From an uncultured Pantoea sp. (GTDB taxonomy: Bacteria > Pseudomonadota > Gammaproteobacteria > Enterobacterales > Enterobacteriaceae), in NCBI GenBank assembly GCA_913778495.1, contig CAJYVD010000004.1, forward strand, positions 170,532-234,531: a stretch of DNA of 64,000 nt. The letters are read 5' to 3'. Positions within the stretch are counted from its first letter, which is position 1. Every line of letters starts with the position of its first letter. This document shows positions 32,918 through 41,110 of this stretch, one piece after another. Position numbers and translations under genes: made by a program. Below the pieces are notes generated by a model. That model had not been told where the DNA came from and did no database searches. It was given only the letters and a program-made list of their open reading frames with translations.

Positions 32918-33490
32918 TTAGTGGGTTTGCGGGTGGCTGCTGTCGTACTGTTTGACGGCCGTCATTGCTTTATCGATATGCGTTTCCGGGTTGCGGTCGG
33001 TATAGCTCAGGAGAATGTCACCGTCCGGCGCAATCACGTAAGAGGTGCGATCGGAAAGCGTTTTGCCCTTCATTTGCATCGTGGTTTGATACTGTGCAGC
33101 CACTTTTGCGCCCGGATCGGCGGCCACTGCAAATTTGTCGCGGCACTCCAGTTTGGAGAAATCACTTACCTGTTCGGTATTGCCTGCGGTGACGCCAATA
33201 ACGGTCGCATGCATTTTGCTGAACGCGTCGGTGGCTTCCGCAAAGGCGTGCGCTTCTACCGTGCAGCCTGCGCTAAACGCCGCCGGGAAGAAGTAGAGCA
33301 CCACTGGACCTTTTTGCAGCGCTTTTTGCAGCGAGAACGTGATAGGTTTGCCCGCTAACGCGCCCTGTAGCGTAAAGTCAGGCGCTTTCGCTCCCACCGG
33401 CAACGCGGCGCTGGCGTGAAACGCAGTGGTGGAGAGTGCCAGGACCGCTGTCAGCGAGAGGCCAGTTACAAAATTTTTCACCTTTTTCAT
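32918..33490 (-). CDS. Secreted peroxiredoxin (AhpC/TSA family)
   Basis: A 190-residue protein with a signal peptide (FVTGLSLTAVLALSTTAFHASA) and a peroxiredoxin core. The peroxidatic Cys is in VLYFFPAAFSAGCTVEAHAFAE (about residue 75); a second Cys (FSKLECRDKFAVAAD) may be resolving. The family motif PxxxTxxC is altered to PAAFSAGC, with Thr replaced by Ser. AGGAG precedes the ATG. It heads the operon with a DsbD-like reductase and an ECF sigma/anti-sigma pair, suggesting a role in periplasmic oxidant defence. Confidence 0.85.
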   Translation of the reverse strand: MKKVKNFVTGLSLTAVLALSTTAFHASAALPVGAKAPDFTLQGALAGKPITFSLQKALQKGPVVLYFFPAAFSAGCTVEAHAFAEATDAFSKMHATVIGVTAGNTEQVSDFSKLECRDKFAVAADPGAKVAAQYQTTMQMKGKTLSDRTSYVIAPDGDILLSYTDRNPETHIDKAMTAVKQYDSSHPQTH

Positions 33491-33627
33491 TCATTACTCC
33501 TGTCATTGCAATGCGTTGTTATTGAACTGTCTCACTCTTTCAGTACGCTACGGGAGCAGGGAAAGTTTCGCTGCGATAAAAAAAAGTTTTCGTATCTGTT
33601 TATTACTGGTCAATGAGGCGAACTGAG

Positions 33628-34167
33628 ATGGCTCATACAACAGGATGCGTGCTGCTCATGGCAGGATTATTTTTCTCGTTAACAGCGCTGGCTGCCCCGG
33701 TGAAGCAGCCGGATGTGGCGACGCTGATTAACCAGCGACTGGCTTACATGAAAGACGTTGCCGGCTACAAAGCGGCGCACCATTTACCGATTGAGGATTT
33801 GGTGCAGGAGGATAAAGTGCTGGCCAGCTCGGTCAAAGAAGCCGAGTCGCTGGGGCTTGACGGCGACTCGGTGAGGCCGTTTGTTCAGGCGCAAATGGAT
33901 GCCGCAAAAGCTATCCAGTACCGTTATCGTGCCGACTGGCTTGCCACGCCCGACGCTGACTGGCAACCCGCGCCGCTGGACCAGGTCAGGGAAAAAATTG
34001 GGGCGCTGAGCAGTGAAGTGCTACAGGGCATTAGCGCACAGCTCCATCGCGGCGACCGCTTCACCCAGCAGCACGCGTTCATCAAAAGCCTCAATCAACC
34101 GCATCTCTCCGAAGCGGATAAGCTGCGTCTCTGGAAAGCTCTGCAGCGCGTCACGCTGATGCACTAA
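33628..34167 (+). CDS. Periplasmic chorismate mutase, AroQ-gamma type
   Basis: 179 residues from the ATG at 33628 (GAGGCG 7 bases upstream); ATG 33613 is an alternative. A signal peptide (TGCVLLMAGLFFSLTALAA) precedes an all-helical chorismate mutase domain: LINQRLAYMKDVAGYKAAHHLPIEDLVQEDKVLASSVKEAESLGLD with the active-site Arg/Lys/Glu series, then FVQAQMDAAKAIQYRYRADW. The enzyme converts chorismate to prephenate, here outside the cytoplasm. Secreted AroQ enzymes occur in several plant- and animal-associated enterobacteria; their role is not settled. It overlaps the tail of the hipA remnant by four bases, convergently. Confidence 0.88.
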   Translation: MAHTTGCVLLMAGLFFSLTALAAPVKQPDVATLINQRLAYMKDVAGYKAAHHLPIEDLVQEDKVLASSVKEAESLGLDGDSVRPFVQAQMDAAKAIQYRYRADWLATPDADWQPAPLDQVREKIGALSSEVLQGISAQLHRGDRFTQQHAFIKSLNQPHLSEADKLRLWKALQRVTLMH

Positions 34168-34475
34168 CTTTTCAACCGCGCCAGCATGCGCAGCGTGTTC
34201 TCGAAGGCGGTGTCGGCGATGCGCGGTGAGAAATCCGCCGACAGGGCACGTGCAACGCGCTCGATGGCGGGCGCGGTATCGGCAATACATCCATCGATAA
34301 GCGCAATCATCCGGTTTTCATTAAATCCCACCTCTTTAGCTGTCGCGAGAAAATGGCGCGGAAAAATCGTATCGATGGCGTTTTTTCTGCCTTTGCTGCC
34401 TTTAAGACTCATGGCCAGTTTCAAATCGCGCCGAGGGAGACCGGTTCCGACGCACTCACCGTTCATCCAGGCGAC
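34164..34475 (-). pseudogene. hipA: hipA remnant with large internal deletion
   Basis: About 100 residues remain of the roughly 440-residue HipA kinase. The first ten codons (VAWMNGECVG) match the extreme N terminus of E. coli HipA (VTWMNNQRVG), and from TGLPRRDLKLAMSLKGSKGRKNAIDTIFPRHFLATAKEVGF onward the text matches its extreme C terminus. The whole kinase core is gone, in frame, with the junction inside the Val-Gly-Thr-Gly stretch. No proper start codon in frame precedes VAWMNGE (a TGA does), so translation could begin only at the internal ATG 34466. The product cannot act as a Ser/Thr kinase toxin. Confidence 0.85.
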
Positions 34476-34486
34476 TCATTGCTGCT

Positions 34487-34720
34487 TCACCACTCATCCT
34501 CCTGCAGGGACGCGTTGTTTTCTCGCACGTCCAGCGTCAGTTCCAGCGACTGCAATATTTTAAATAACGTACTGAGCGTAGTGAGATCGGGGTTGTTTTC
34601 GAAATGTGAAATGGTGGCCTGTTTGAGCCCCACTTTTTGCGCCAGCTGGCTTTGCGTCCACTGATTTTTTTGACGAAGAAGTTTGATATGACTCGCCAAC
34701 TGGCGGGGGCTATAAATCAT
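34487..34720 (-). CDS. hipB: HipB antitoxin/repressor
   Basis: 77 residues with an XRE helix-turn-helix (RQKNQWTQSQLAQKVGLKQATISHFENNPDLTTLSTLFKILQSLELTLDV), the HipB plan, and the C-terminal beta-strand and short tail used for dimer formation and HipA contact. Three perfect HipB boxes lie directly upstream. Because hipA is deleted, this is now an antitoxin without its toxin, either an autoregulated orphan or a regulator of other promoters. Confidence 0.9.
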   Translation of the reverse strand: MIYSPRQLASHIKLLRQKNQWTQSQLAQKVGLKQATISHFENNPDLTTLSTLFKILQSLELTLDVRENNASLQEDEW

Positions 34721-34741
34721 GATACGGCCTCACAGTGAATG

Positions 34742-34815
34742 TATCCTCGGGTCGGGATAAAAAATAATTTATCCTCAATAAAGGATAAAACCAATTTTAT
34801 CCCCGGCGAGGGATA
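34742..34815. promoter_or_regulatory. Three HipB operators upstream of hipB
   Basis: The HipB box TATCC-N8-GGATA occurs three times without mismatch at 34742-34759, 34770-34787 and 34798-34815, spaced exactly 28 bases start to start. E. coli hipBA has four such sites. The regular spacing of close to three helical turns should put all dimers on the same face. Confidence 0.93.
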
Positions 34816-35097
34816 AACAATCAGCAGTGACTTAGCGCCTCGTCGATTTTACCGGGGAGCCGGCAACCGGTGTTTCCAACGTTTACTTGGCGCAATTTGT
34901 ACAAGATTTAGCATATTTCTGTACAACTTTTAAGCGCCAAAATAAGTCAAATTACTTCGTAAATACAATATGTTACTCGTTTGTAAGGTTGGGTAAATAA
35001 AGCGGAGAGAGTAAGAATTCTACGTAGAGGTATTTATTTCTGGCATGGCTTTACGGTATAAATCTTTCACCATCAAACACCCCAGTGAAAACATTCC

Positions 35098-35649
35098 ATG
35101 ACCAAGCTCGCGGCCAGTAAATTTCTCGTCTGCCTGATGATGTGTGCACTGGCAGGATGTGCATCTAAAAACGACCATCCACCTGCTGATGAGAGCGTGG
35201 ATATGTCAGCGACGGACGGTAAACAGCCCGACTTAATTCCGGTTATCGCCGCGCTGCACGATCAAATGCATTCGTGGGAAGGTACGCGCTATCAGTGGGG
35301 CGGTACGCAGTTAACCGGCGTGGACTGTTCAGGATTTGTTTGGCGCACGCTGAAAGATCGCTTCAATATTCCCATGGATCGTGTCACCACACGAGAGCTG
35401 ATTGCCATGGGGCGTCCGGTAGATAAAACCCATTTACAGCCGGGCGACTTAGTTTTCTTCCGCATTAAACACGAATTACATGTCGGCTTTTACGATACCG
35501 ATCAGCAATTTCTTCACGCCTCCGTTAGTCAGGGGGTGATGCGATCCTCCTTAAATAATCCGTACTGGAAATCGGTCTATCTCGAAGCACGTCGCTTACC
35601 GCGCGAGCAGAACTCCCAAATCAGCTTTAATTATAAAAACAAAGTCTGA
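35098..35649 (+). CDS. NlpC/P60-family cell wall endopeptidase lipoprotein (MepS/Spr-like)
   Basis: 183 residues. Lipobox LAGC gives an acylated Cys 21. The peptidase domain shows catalytic Cys 77 in GVDCSGFVWRTL, His 128 in HELHVGFYD and the third polar residue His 140 in FLHAS. This family cleaves D,D- or gamma-D-Glu-mDAP crosslinks in peptidoglycan. It is shorter in identity terms from MepS than a true orthologue would be, so it may be a paralogue. The upstream spacer is AT-rich. A strong terminator follows. Confidence 0.88.
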   Translation: MTKLAASKFLVCLMMCALAGCASKNDHPPADESVDMSATDGKQPDLIPVIAALHDQMHSWEGTRYQWGGTQLTGVDCSGFVWRTLKDRFNIPMDRVTTRELIAMGRPVDKTHLQPGDLVFFRIKHELHVGFYDTDQQFLHASVSQGVMRSSLNNPYWKSVYLEARRLPREQNSQISFNYKNKV

Positions 35650-35658
35650 CCTGACGCT

Positions 35659-35684
35659 CCCCGGCTATGTCCGGGGATTTTTTT
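35659..35684 (+). terminator. Rho-independent terminator after the NlpC/P60 gene
   Basis: CCCCGG (35659-35664) and CCGGGG (35671-35676) form a stem around CTATGT, followed by A and seven T residues. Confidence 0.9.
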
Positions 35685-35707
35685 GTGCGACAGGCGCGGA
35701 TGCACGA

Positions 35708-35760
35708 TTGACAACCGCCATATCATTTTAGCAATATCTAAATTTAGAGTTAGCTAAAAT
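35708..35760 (+). promoter_or_regulatory. ygaV promoter with nested operator palindromes
   Basis: TTGACA (35708-35713) is a perfect -35 box and CAATAT (35732-35737) a plausible -10 at 18-base spacing. The perfect palindrome TCTAAATTTAGA (35737-35748) lies inside a wider inverted repeat ATTTTAGC (35725-35732) / GCTAAAAT (35753-35760). Both overlap the promoter, as expected for an autorepressing ArsR-type regulator. Confidence 0.7.
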
Positions 35761-35767
35761 ATAATAC

Positions 35768-36085
35768 ATGACGTCATTCAACATAGACCCGACGCAAGCA
35801 GACAGGGCGGCGGCATTACTGAAAATGCTCAGTCACCCGCAGCGCTTGCTGATCCTCTGCGTGTTAATGGAACACCCCGCCACCGAGGCCGGTGAGCTTA
35901 GCCGCTTGAGCGGCCTTAGCGCCTCTGCGACCTCGCAGCATTTGGCATTAATGAAAGCGCAAGGGCTGATCGAAGGGGTGCGGCATGCGCGCTTTATTCG
36001 CTATCACATCAAAGACGAAGCGGTTTTTGCCGTGGTGAAAACGCTAAAAAAACTGTACTGCCCGGGAGAAAACGATGGCGATTGA
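35768..36085 (+). CDS. ygaV: YgaV, ArsR-family transcriptional regulator
   Basis: 105 residues. The winged-helix core (ADRAAALLKMLSHPQRLLILCVLMEHPATEAGELSRLSGLSASATSQHLALMKAQGLIEG) is close to E. coli YgaV, and the C terminus ends LKKLYCPGE. E. coli YgaV is a sulfide/redox-responsive repressor of ygaVP that senses through conserved cysteines; here Cys are in ILCVLM and LYCPGE, matching. It overlaps ygaP by 11 bases. Confidence 0.92.
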   Translation: MTSFNIDPTQADRAAALLKMLSHPQRLLILCVLMEHPATEAGELSRLSGLSASATSQHLALMKAQGLIEGVRHARFIRYHIKDEAVFAVVKTLKKLYCPGENDGD

Positions 36086-36608
36086 AACTGTTTCACCTGC
36101 CGAAGCCTATGCGCGCTATGACCGCCACACGATGATGATCGACATTCGGGGCGAAGAGGCGTGGCGTCGCGAACATATCACAGGATCGCGCCCGGTTTCC
36201 GCTGAACACCTGACGCCAGACGCCTTTAGCCACGCGAACCTGCAGGCCACGGACGCGGTGATATTTCACTGTCAGCGCGGCATACGCACGCAAAACCTGG
36301 CGCCGCAGTTGGCCGCCGCGGTGTTTCCTGCACGCGCGCTCGTTATCGCGGGCGGGATTGATGCCTGGAAAGCGGCGGGTTATGCCGTGGAAGAAGACCG
36401 CCGTCAGCCTTTGCCGCTGATGCGCCAGGTGCAAATTTGTGCCGGTGCGCTCACGCTTGCAGGGACGATAGCGGGTGCCTTTATTCATCCCGGTTTTTAC
36501 GTCATGCCTGCGTTTATTGGCGCGGGATTGATCTTCGCGGGCACAACCGGCTGGTGCGGTATGGCCAGGTTGCTGGCCGCAATGCCGTGGAATAAAGCGG
36601 TGCCCTAA
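36075..36608 (+). CDS. ygaP: YgaP, membrane-bound rhodanese
   Basis: 177 residues. A cytoplasmic rhodanese domain has catalytic Cys 66 in FHCQRGIRTQNL, followed by two transmembrane segments (ICAGALTLAGTIAGAFIHPGF and VMPAFIGAGLIFAGTTGWCGMARLL). E. coli YgaP transfers sulfane sulfur and may export thiocyanate or help sulfide handling. The order ygaV-ygaP is conserved. Confidence 0.92.
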   Translation: MAIETVSPAEAYARYDRHTMMIDIRGEEAWRREHITGSRPVSAEHLTPDAFSHANLQATDAVIFHCQRGIRTQNLAPQLAAAVFPARALVIAGGIDAWKAAGYAVEEDRRQPLPLMRQVQICAGALTLAGTIAGAFIHPGFYVMPAFIGAGLIFAGTTGWCGMARLLAAMPWNKAVP

Positions 36609-36818
36609 ACCATAAACTGGTCCTACTGCTTAAATCATTAACATCTAATTTCAGCGAATAAGCGCCTAAAGCGTGAGAAAAGAGTGTCATTAAAAGCATG
36701 ATACCTGCCATATTATGCTTAAAAAATATGTTATTAATGCATCAATATCGCTTATTTTTAGGATGAAAGCCGTGTCCGGCAACGGCGCGAGTAATGATGA
36801 CTGGGCAAGGAGGTTTAT

Positions 36819-37058
36819 ATGGGAAATAAGCTGCTACTGCGGCCCGTACCCGTGTGTAATAACGTCCGTGAGCTGCGACTGGCGACAGGCATGTCGCAAG
36901 CGTCGGCCGCTGAACGGTTCGATATGAGCTTGCGCGTCTGGCAGATGAAAGAGGCAGCAAAGAACGCTTCTCCCTTGAGTCAGGGCGAATATGAACTTCT
37001 GCTTCTGCTCGCCGGAGAACATCCGCATTACCAACTGCAAACGCACACAAAAAAATAG
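36819..37058 (+). CDS. Small helix-turn-helix protein (XRE-like)
   Basis: 79 residues with a near-perfect AAGGAGG ribosome site 6-7 bases before the ATG. The segment CNNVRELRLATGMSQASAAERFDMSLRVWQMKEAA reads as a Cro/CI-type helix-turn-helix, followed by SPLSQGEYELLLLLAGEHPHY, typical of short regulators that use the same fold as phage or Rot-type proteins. Flanks are non-coding. Its target is unknown. Confidence 0.65.
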   Translation: MGNKLLLRPVPVCNNVRELRLATGMSQASAAERFDMSLRVWQMKEAAKNASPLSQGEYELLLLLAGEHPHYQLQTHTKK

Positions 37059-37311
37059 GCTTGCGAGGACGCTATGCGTCTCGTATTCGACACGGTATTA
37101 AATGCGTATCCAAGCGCAAGGGAGCTGTTGGCGTGATGCGGCGGCAGAAAAAGGTGATGATGGCTCCCGTGGTCAGGGTTTAGCGGCCAGGACGAAAGAG
37201 TGGCACCCGACGTTGGCGCGTTGAGCGCGCCGAGCAGTGATGCAGCGAGATCGGCGTGACAAATGCGTTGCGTTGGTTACTATGCTGTTTTGCCGATCGC
37301 AGGAGCGCCTT

Positions 37312-38205
37312 ATGTTTTCAGGATTAAGTGCCTTTCCTATAACGCCAGTTAATGCCTCCGGCATTGACGAAAACGCCTTTCTTCGGCTACTCGAACGCCT
37401 GACGCGCGCTAACGTGGATTCGCTGGGCGTGCTGGGATCGACCGGCAGCTACGCGTGGTTCACGCGTGAGCAGCGCCGGCGCATTACCGAATTGGCCGTG
37501 GCGCACGCGGAGGGGATCCCGGTGATGGTCAGCATCGGCGCGTTCAGCACCGACGAGGTATTGCGGTTGGCAGATGATGCTCAGCAAGCGGGCGCGAGCG
37601 CACTGTTACTGCCGGCGCTGGCGTATCAGGGACTGACGCAGGAGGAAGTGTACGGCTTATACCATGATGTCGCCCATGCGGTTTCGCGGCCGATATGCGT
37701 TTATGACAACCCCCGCACCACGCACACGCAATTTTCTGACGCGCTTTACGCGCGTATCGCTACGCTTCCCAACATTGCCTCGTTTAAAATTCCCGGCGTG
37801 CCTGAGCCGTTGCCCGCCGCTCAGCAGCGCATCGCGGCACTGCGTGAGCAATTACCTGCCCACATTCGCCTTGGTATCAGTGGCGATCAGTTTGCCGCGA
37901 CGGCGTTACAGGCAGGATGCGATTTGTGGTATTCAGTGTGCGCTGGCCTGTTTCCTTACGCGGCGAAGGCGCTTTACGAAGCGGTGAAAGGCGAAAGCAG
38001 CCAGTGTGCCGCCGCGCAGACCCAGCGGCTGGAACCTCTGTGGGCGCTCTTTCGCAAACACAACGGCAGTCTGCGCGTGATGGCCGCCGCGGCCCATCTG
38101 CTGGGTGATACTGACGCGGTCTGTTTACCGCGGCCGCTGCGGATGTTAACTGACGCGGACACGGCGGAAGTGCAGCGCGTCATTACTGAACTCGGCCTAA
38201 CTTGA
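37312..38205 (+). CDS. Dihydrodipicolinate synthase-family (DapA-like) aldolase
   Basis: 297 residues from the ATG at 37312, with AGGAG 7 bases upstream; an open extension to 37237 is not supported. A (beta/alpha)8 class I aldolase: GLSAFPITPVNASG at the start, LGVLGSTGSYAWFTREQR as the phosphate/carboxylate loop region, the conserved Tyr in ICVYDNPRTTHTQF, and the Schiff-base Lys in NIASFKIPG (about residue 157). The normal GT-T-GE loop is GSTGSY here, so pyruvate-condensing substrate specificity probably differs from DapA. The gene stands alone, so lysine biosynthesis is unlikely. Confidence 0.85.
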   Translation: MFSGLSAFPITPVNASGIDENAFLRLLERLTRANVDSLGVLGSTGSYAWFTREQRRRITELAVAHAEGIPVMVSIGAFSTDEVLRLADDAQQAGASALLLPALAYQGLTQEEVYGLYHDVAHAVSRPICVYDNPRTTHTQFSDALYARIATLPNIASFKIPGVPEPLPAAQQRIAALREQLPAHIRLGISGDQFAATALQAGCDLWYSVCAGLFPYAAKALYEAVKGESSQCAAAQTQRLEPLWALFRKHNGSLRVMAAAAHLLGDTDAVCLPRPLRMLTDADTAEVQRVITELGLT

Positions 38206-38591
38206 TCAACGTTAACCCTGGGTGCTGAGGGTGTCACGCACACAGGGTTAAGATCCTTGCCGCATCGCGCGGTATTATCTCCTCAGTGAAATCATCTGCT
38301 CACGCTTAAGCTTTCCTCAAGTCCGCTGTGCGCCATCGCCTCTTTTATCGCTCACATCAGCCGCTCTCGGTAGCCGGTCAGCGTGTACACGCCGCTGGAG
38401 CATGGCGGATATGTTCTGCCGCGGGTTTACGCTGTGGCGGAAAGACATGAAGTTTTTGATAAAGGTTTTAATTCATATTTTTTGAACAAGAATGGCAAAT
38501 AACTCCGCTATTTTTACGTTCTTCTCAGCGCTATGATTTTGACATCGAGGCGAGATGCCTCACTGGCAAATCAAATGATGAGGAATTAACC
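38206..38591. other. Intergenic region, one inverted repeat
   Basis: About 385 bases without a supportable gene. TTAACCCTG (38212-38220) and CAGGGTTAA (38243-38251) are perfect inverted arms just after the aldolase stop; with no T run they make a doubtful terminator. The AT-rich end (38455-38520) probably holds the promoter of the first DUF1471 gene. Confidence 0.4.
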
Positions 38592-38801
38592 ATGAAATCT
38601 ATCAAAACTTTCGTTGCAGTTTCAGCCCTTTCTCTGGCTTCGTTCGGCGCTTTCGCACAAAGCATTTCCGTGGAAGCCTCTACGTTAGACGGCGCGGAAG
38701 CCAAAGTCGCTGCGATTGCGCAGCAGCAGGGCGCGCAATACACCATTACCGAAGCCAACACCAATAACCGCGTTCATATGACAGCGCAGCTGTATAAATA
38801 A
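38592..38801 (+). CDS. Small periplasmic DUF1471 (YhcN/BhsA family) protein, copy 1
   Basis: 69 residues. A signal peptide ends around GAFAQSISVEA and the DUF1471 core is STLDGAEAKVAAIAQQQGAQYTITEANTNNRVHMTAQLYK. Proteins of this family (BhsA, McbA, YhcN) are induced by stress and affect biofilm and permeability. GAGGAAT lies 6-7 bases before the ATG. The mature part is nearly identical to that of the next gene. Confidence 0.9.
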   Translation: MKSIKTFVAVSALSLASFGAFAQSISVEASTLDGAEAKVAAIAQQQGAQYTITEANTNNRVHMTAQLYK

Positions 38802-38912
38802 TCAAAAATATAATATCAGCACTAATAGTTAATATTGAAACTATAACCAAGGTTATTATATATCACATCGAAGGCGTGCAGCCTTCCTCAACTGGATACA
38901 AGGAATACGATC

Positions 38913-39128
38913 ATGAAAACCACTAAAACACTGACTCTCGCTGCTGCCGCTGCCCTGTCGCTTCTGTCTGCTGCCAGCTTTGCACAAAGCGTTTCTGTGA
39001 CGGCTTCTACTCTGGACGGTGCTGAAGCGAAAGTAGCCGCCGTAGCTCAGGAACAAGGTGCGCAGTACAAAATCACCGAAGCGAATACCAATAACCGCGT
39101 ACACATGACTGCCGAACTGTACAAATAA
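38913..39128 (+). CDS. Small periplasmic DUF1471 (YhcN/BhsA family) protein, copy 2
   Basis: 71 residues, a tandem paralogue of the previous gene 111 bases upstream. The signal peptide differs (LTLAAAAALSLLSAASFAQ), but the mature chain SVTASTLDGAEAKVAAVAQEQGAQYKITEANTNNRVHMTAELYK differs from copy 1 at only about six positions. AAGGAA precedes the ATG. The intergenic space could contain a second promoter. Confidence 0.9.
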   Translation: MKTTKTLTLAAAAALSLLSAASFAQSVSVTASTLDGAEAKVAAVAQEQGAQYKITEANTNNRVHMTAELYK

Positions 39129-39151
39129 GTACAACGTTGACGCGTATTAAG

Positions 39152-39170
39152 GCCGCCTTCGGGCGGCTTT
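39152..39170 (+). terminator. Terminator after the DUF1471 pair
   Basis: GCCGCC and GGCGGC pair around the stable tetraloop TTCG, followed by TTTGCTGTTT. Typical rho-independent form. Confidence 0.85.
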
Positions 39171-39255
39171 GCTGTTTCTACTGCTCACGCTTTTCCTCCC
39201 TTTCCTGTTTTTCATTAGTCGCCTTAGCCGCGCGGAAAGCGCCCTGTTTTGCGTG

Positions 39256-39282
39256 AAAAACGGGCGCCATAAGCGGCGCCCG
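39256..39282 (-). terminator. Terminator of the ABC-F gene
   Basis: Read on the minus strand, CGGGCGCC and GGCGCCCG pair around GCTTAT and are followed by TTTTT. It lies 5 bases after the stop of the ABC-F gene. Confidence 0.85.
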
Positions 39283-39287
39283 CTGGG

Positions 39288-40997
39288 TTACAGCGCGAGC
39301 TGCTTTTTCAGGCGCTGGATTTCTGCGCGCCACTGTGTCTGCAGCGCAGGCTTTTGATGCTTGGGTTTACGGGCGAGATCCTGTTCCAGCTTGCTTTCAA
39401 GATCCAACAGCGCTATCAGCCCCGCCTCTTCATCCTCGGTATTGCTCTCTGGCGCGATGGACACCGCCGTATCGCGGTAGGATACGGTCTGTTCAGCGCG
39501 TAAACGGGCGCTGACTTCGGTGAAATCGTACTCTTCACTGAGCTTCTCACCCTCAATCAGCCAAAAGCGCGTACAGGTGCTGGCAACAAGTTGGCGATCG
39601 TGCGAGACCAGCAGCACTGCGCCAGCGAAGGTGTTAAGCGCTTCAGCAAGTTCCTCTTTGCCTGTGATGTCGAGGTGATTTGTCGGTTCATCCAACAGCA
39701 GCAGTGAATAACGCGCCAGCGTCAATCCCACAAACAGCAAACGTGAACGCTCACCGCCACTCAGCGAAGCGATGCGCTGCGAGTGGCGCGACCAGGGAAA
39801 GCCCGCGCCGATCAGCGCCATTTTGCGCTGCTCCTCGCTAAGCGGGGCAAACTGCGCCAGCGCTTCATTGAGGGTATGTTCATCGTTTAACTGATGCAGG
39901 CTCTGGTCGTAGTAGCCGGTGCGTGCGCGTGGATGAAACATCGGATGCTGTTGCTGGAACGCACGCCAAAGCTGGCGAAGAAGCGAGGATTTTCCACCGC
40001 CGTTTTGCCCGACGATGGCAATACGTTCGCCGCTTTTCACCTGCATTTCCGGTGTTGTGAACAGGGCAGGCGCGTCATCGTGCGGACGCACCGTCATGGC
40101 AGGCAGCGCCAGCACGCGATCGGCTTCCAATGCCTCCCCCTGCAACTGAAGACGCCACGGGTGGATGTCGCCTAACGTTGTTTGTGACGCTTTTAACCAG
40201 GCGGCGCGTTTTTCCATCTGCTGCGCCTTGCGCGAAAGCCCTTCATTGTCATACGCGCGGCCCCATACGGCGAGTCTTTTGGCGCTTTTCACCACGCGAT
40301 CAATCTCCTTTTGCTCGGCCTGAAAGCGTAACGCTGCTGCCTCATCTTGCGCGGCCAGCGCTGCCCGTGCCGCCGAACAGGGTTGTCGAAACGCGTGAAG
40401 GCCACCATCGCGCAGGATCCAGCTGCAATCGGTGACATTGTCCAGCAGGGTGGTGTCGTGAGAAACCATGACAAAGCTGCCGTTCCAGCCCGAGAGAAAT
40501 TGCTCCAGCCAGAGTAGGGTGGGCAGATCGAGATGGTTGCCGGGTTCGTCCAGCAGCAGGAGGTCCGGCTGACAAATCAGCGCTCGGGCCAGCATCAGTC
40601 GCATATGTTGGCCGCCGCTCAGGGTGTCGGCGGTTTGCATCAGCTGAGGAGCAAGAAAGCCGAGCGACTGCAGCAGCGCTTCTGCTCGCCAGCCTTCGCT
40701 TACGCGTTGCGCTGGAGGCAGCCTCTCCAGCACGCCTTCCAGCAGCGTCACCTGCTGCAAGTGAGGAGAGAGATGCTGTTCTATGCGCGCCAGTAGACAG
40801 TGGTTTGCCAGCGTGACGCTGCCGCGCGTGCTGTCGAGTTCACCGCTCAATATTTTAAGCAGCGTACTTTTGCCGGTGCCGTTGTCACCTAGCAGGCCAA
40901 TTTTATCGCCCTTGTGCAGGGTGAAATGGAGGTCGTTAAATAGCGGCCCAAAGGCATTATCAAAGCCAATAGCCTGTGCAGAAAGAAGTGTGCTCAT
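39288..40997 (-). CDS. ABC-F family ATP-binding protein
   Basis: 569 residues with two ABC domains and no membrane segment. Domain 1: GLLGDNGTGKSTLLK Walker A (about 35-49), TLSGGQHMRLMLARAL signature, LLLLDEPGNHLDL Walker B. The linker (residues about 215-270) is Arg/Lys/Gln-rich. Domain 2: AIVGQNGGGKSSLLR, SLSGGERSRLLFVGLTLARYS, LLLLDEPTNHLDI, with a coiled-coil tail (LDLESKLEQDLARKPKHQKP). ABC-F proteins act on ribosomes as translation or antibiotic-protection factors. It is not clearly EttA, YbiT, Uup or YheS. A short putative leader ORF upstream may control it. Confidence 0.9.
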   Translation of the reverse strand: MSTLLSAQAIGFDNAFGPLFNDLHFTLHKGDKIGLLGDNGTGKSTLLKILSGELDSTRGSVTLANHCLLARIEQHLSPHLQQVTLLEGVLERLPPAQRVSEGWRAEALLQSLGFLAPQLMQTADTLSGGQHMRLMLARALICQPDLLLLDEPGNHLDLPTLLWLEQFLSGWNGSFVMVSHDTTLLDNVTDCSWILRDGGLHAFRQPCSAARAALAAQDEAAALRFQAEQKEIDRVVKSAKRLAVWGRAYDNEGLSRKAQQMEKRAAWLKASQTTLGDIHPWRLQLQGEALEADRVLALPAMTVRPHDDAPALFTTPEMQVKSGERIAIVGQNGGGKSSLLRQLWRAFQQQHPMFHPRARTGYYDQSLHQLNDEHTLNEALAQFAPLSEEQRKMALIGAGFPWSRHSQRIASLSGGERSRLLFVGLTLARYSLLLLDEPTNHLDITGKEELAEALNTFAGAVLLVSHDRQLVASTCTRFWLIEGEKLSEEYDFTEVSARLRAEQTVSYRDTAVSIAPESNTEDEEAGLIALLDLESKLEQDLARKPKHQKPALQTQWRAEIQRLKKQLAL

Positions 40998-41110
40998 GTG
41001 CTTACTCGTGAGTTACAGGCGTGAAAATGCCTGACGTCAAAAACCGCTGACGACAACCCGGTAAGCCGGAGGAAGGAACAATATAGTGGGATTAACTTCG
41101 CTCAGGCGGA

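Noticed and set aside
35725-35760. KorB-like arms ATTTTAGC / GCTAAAAT upstream of ygaV
   Set aside because: The arms are 20 bases apart instead of one and flank a separate palindrome, so this fits an ArsR-type operator better than a KorB site.
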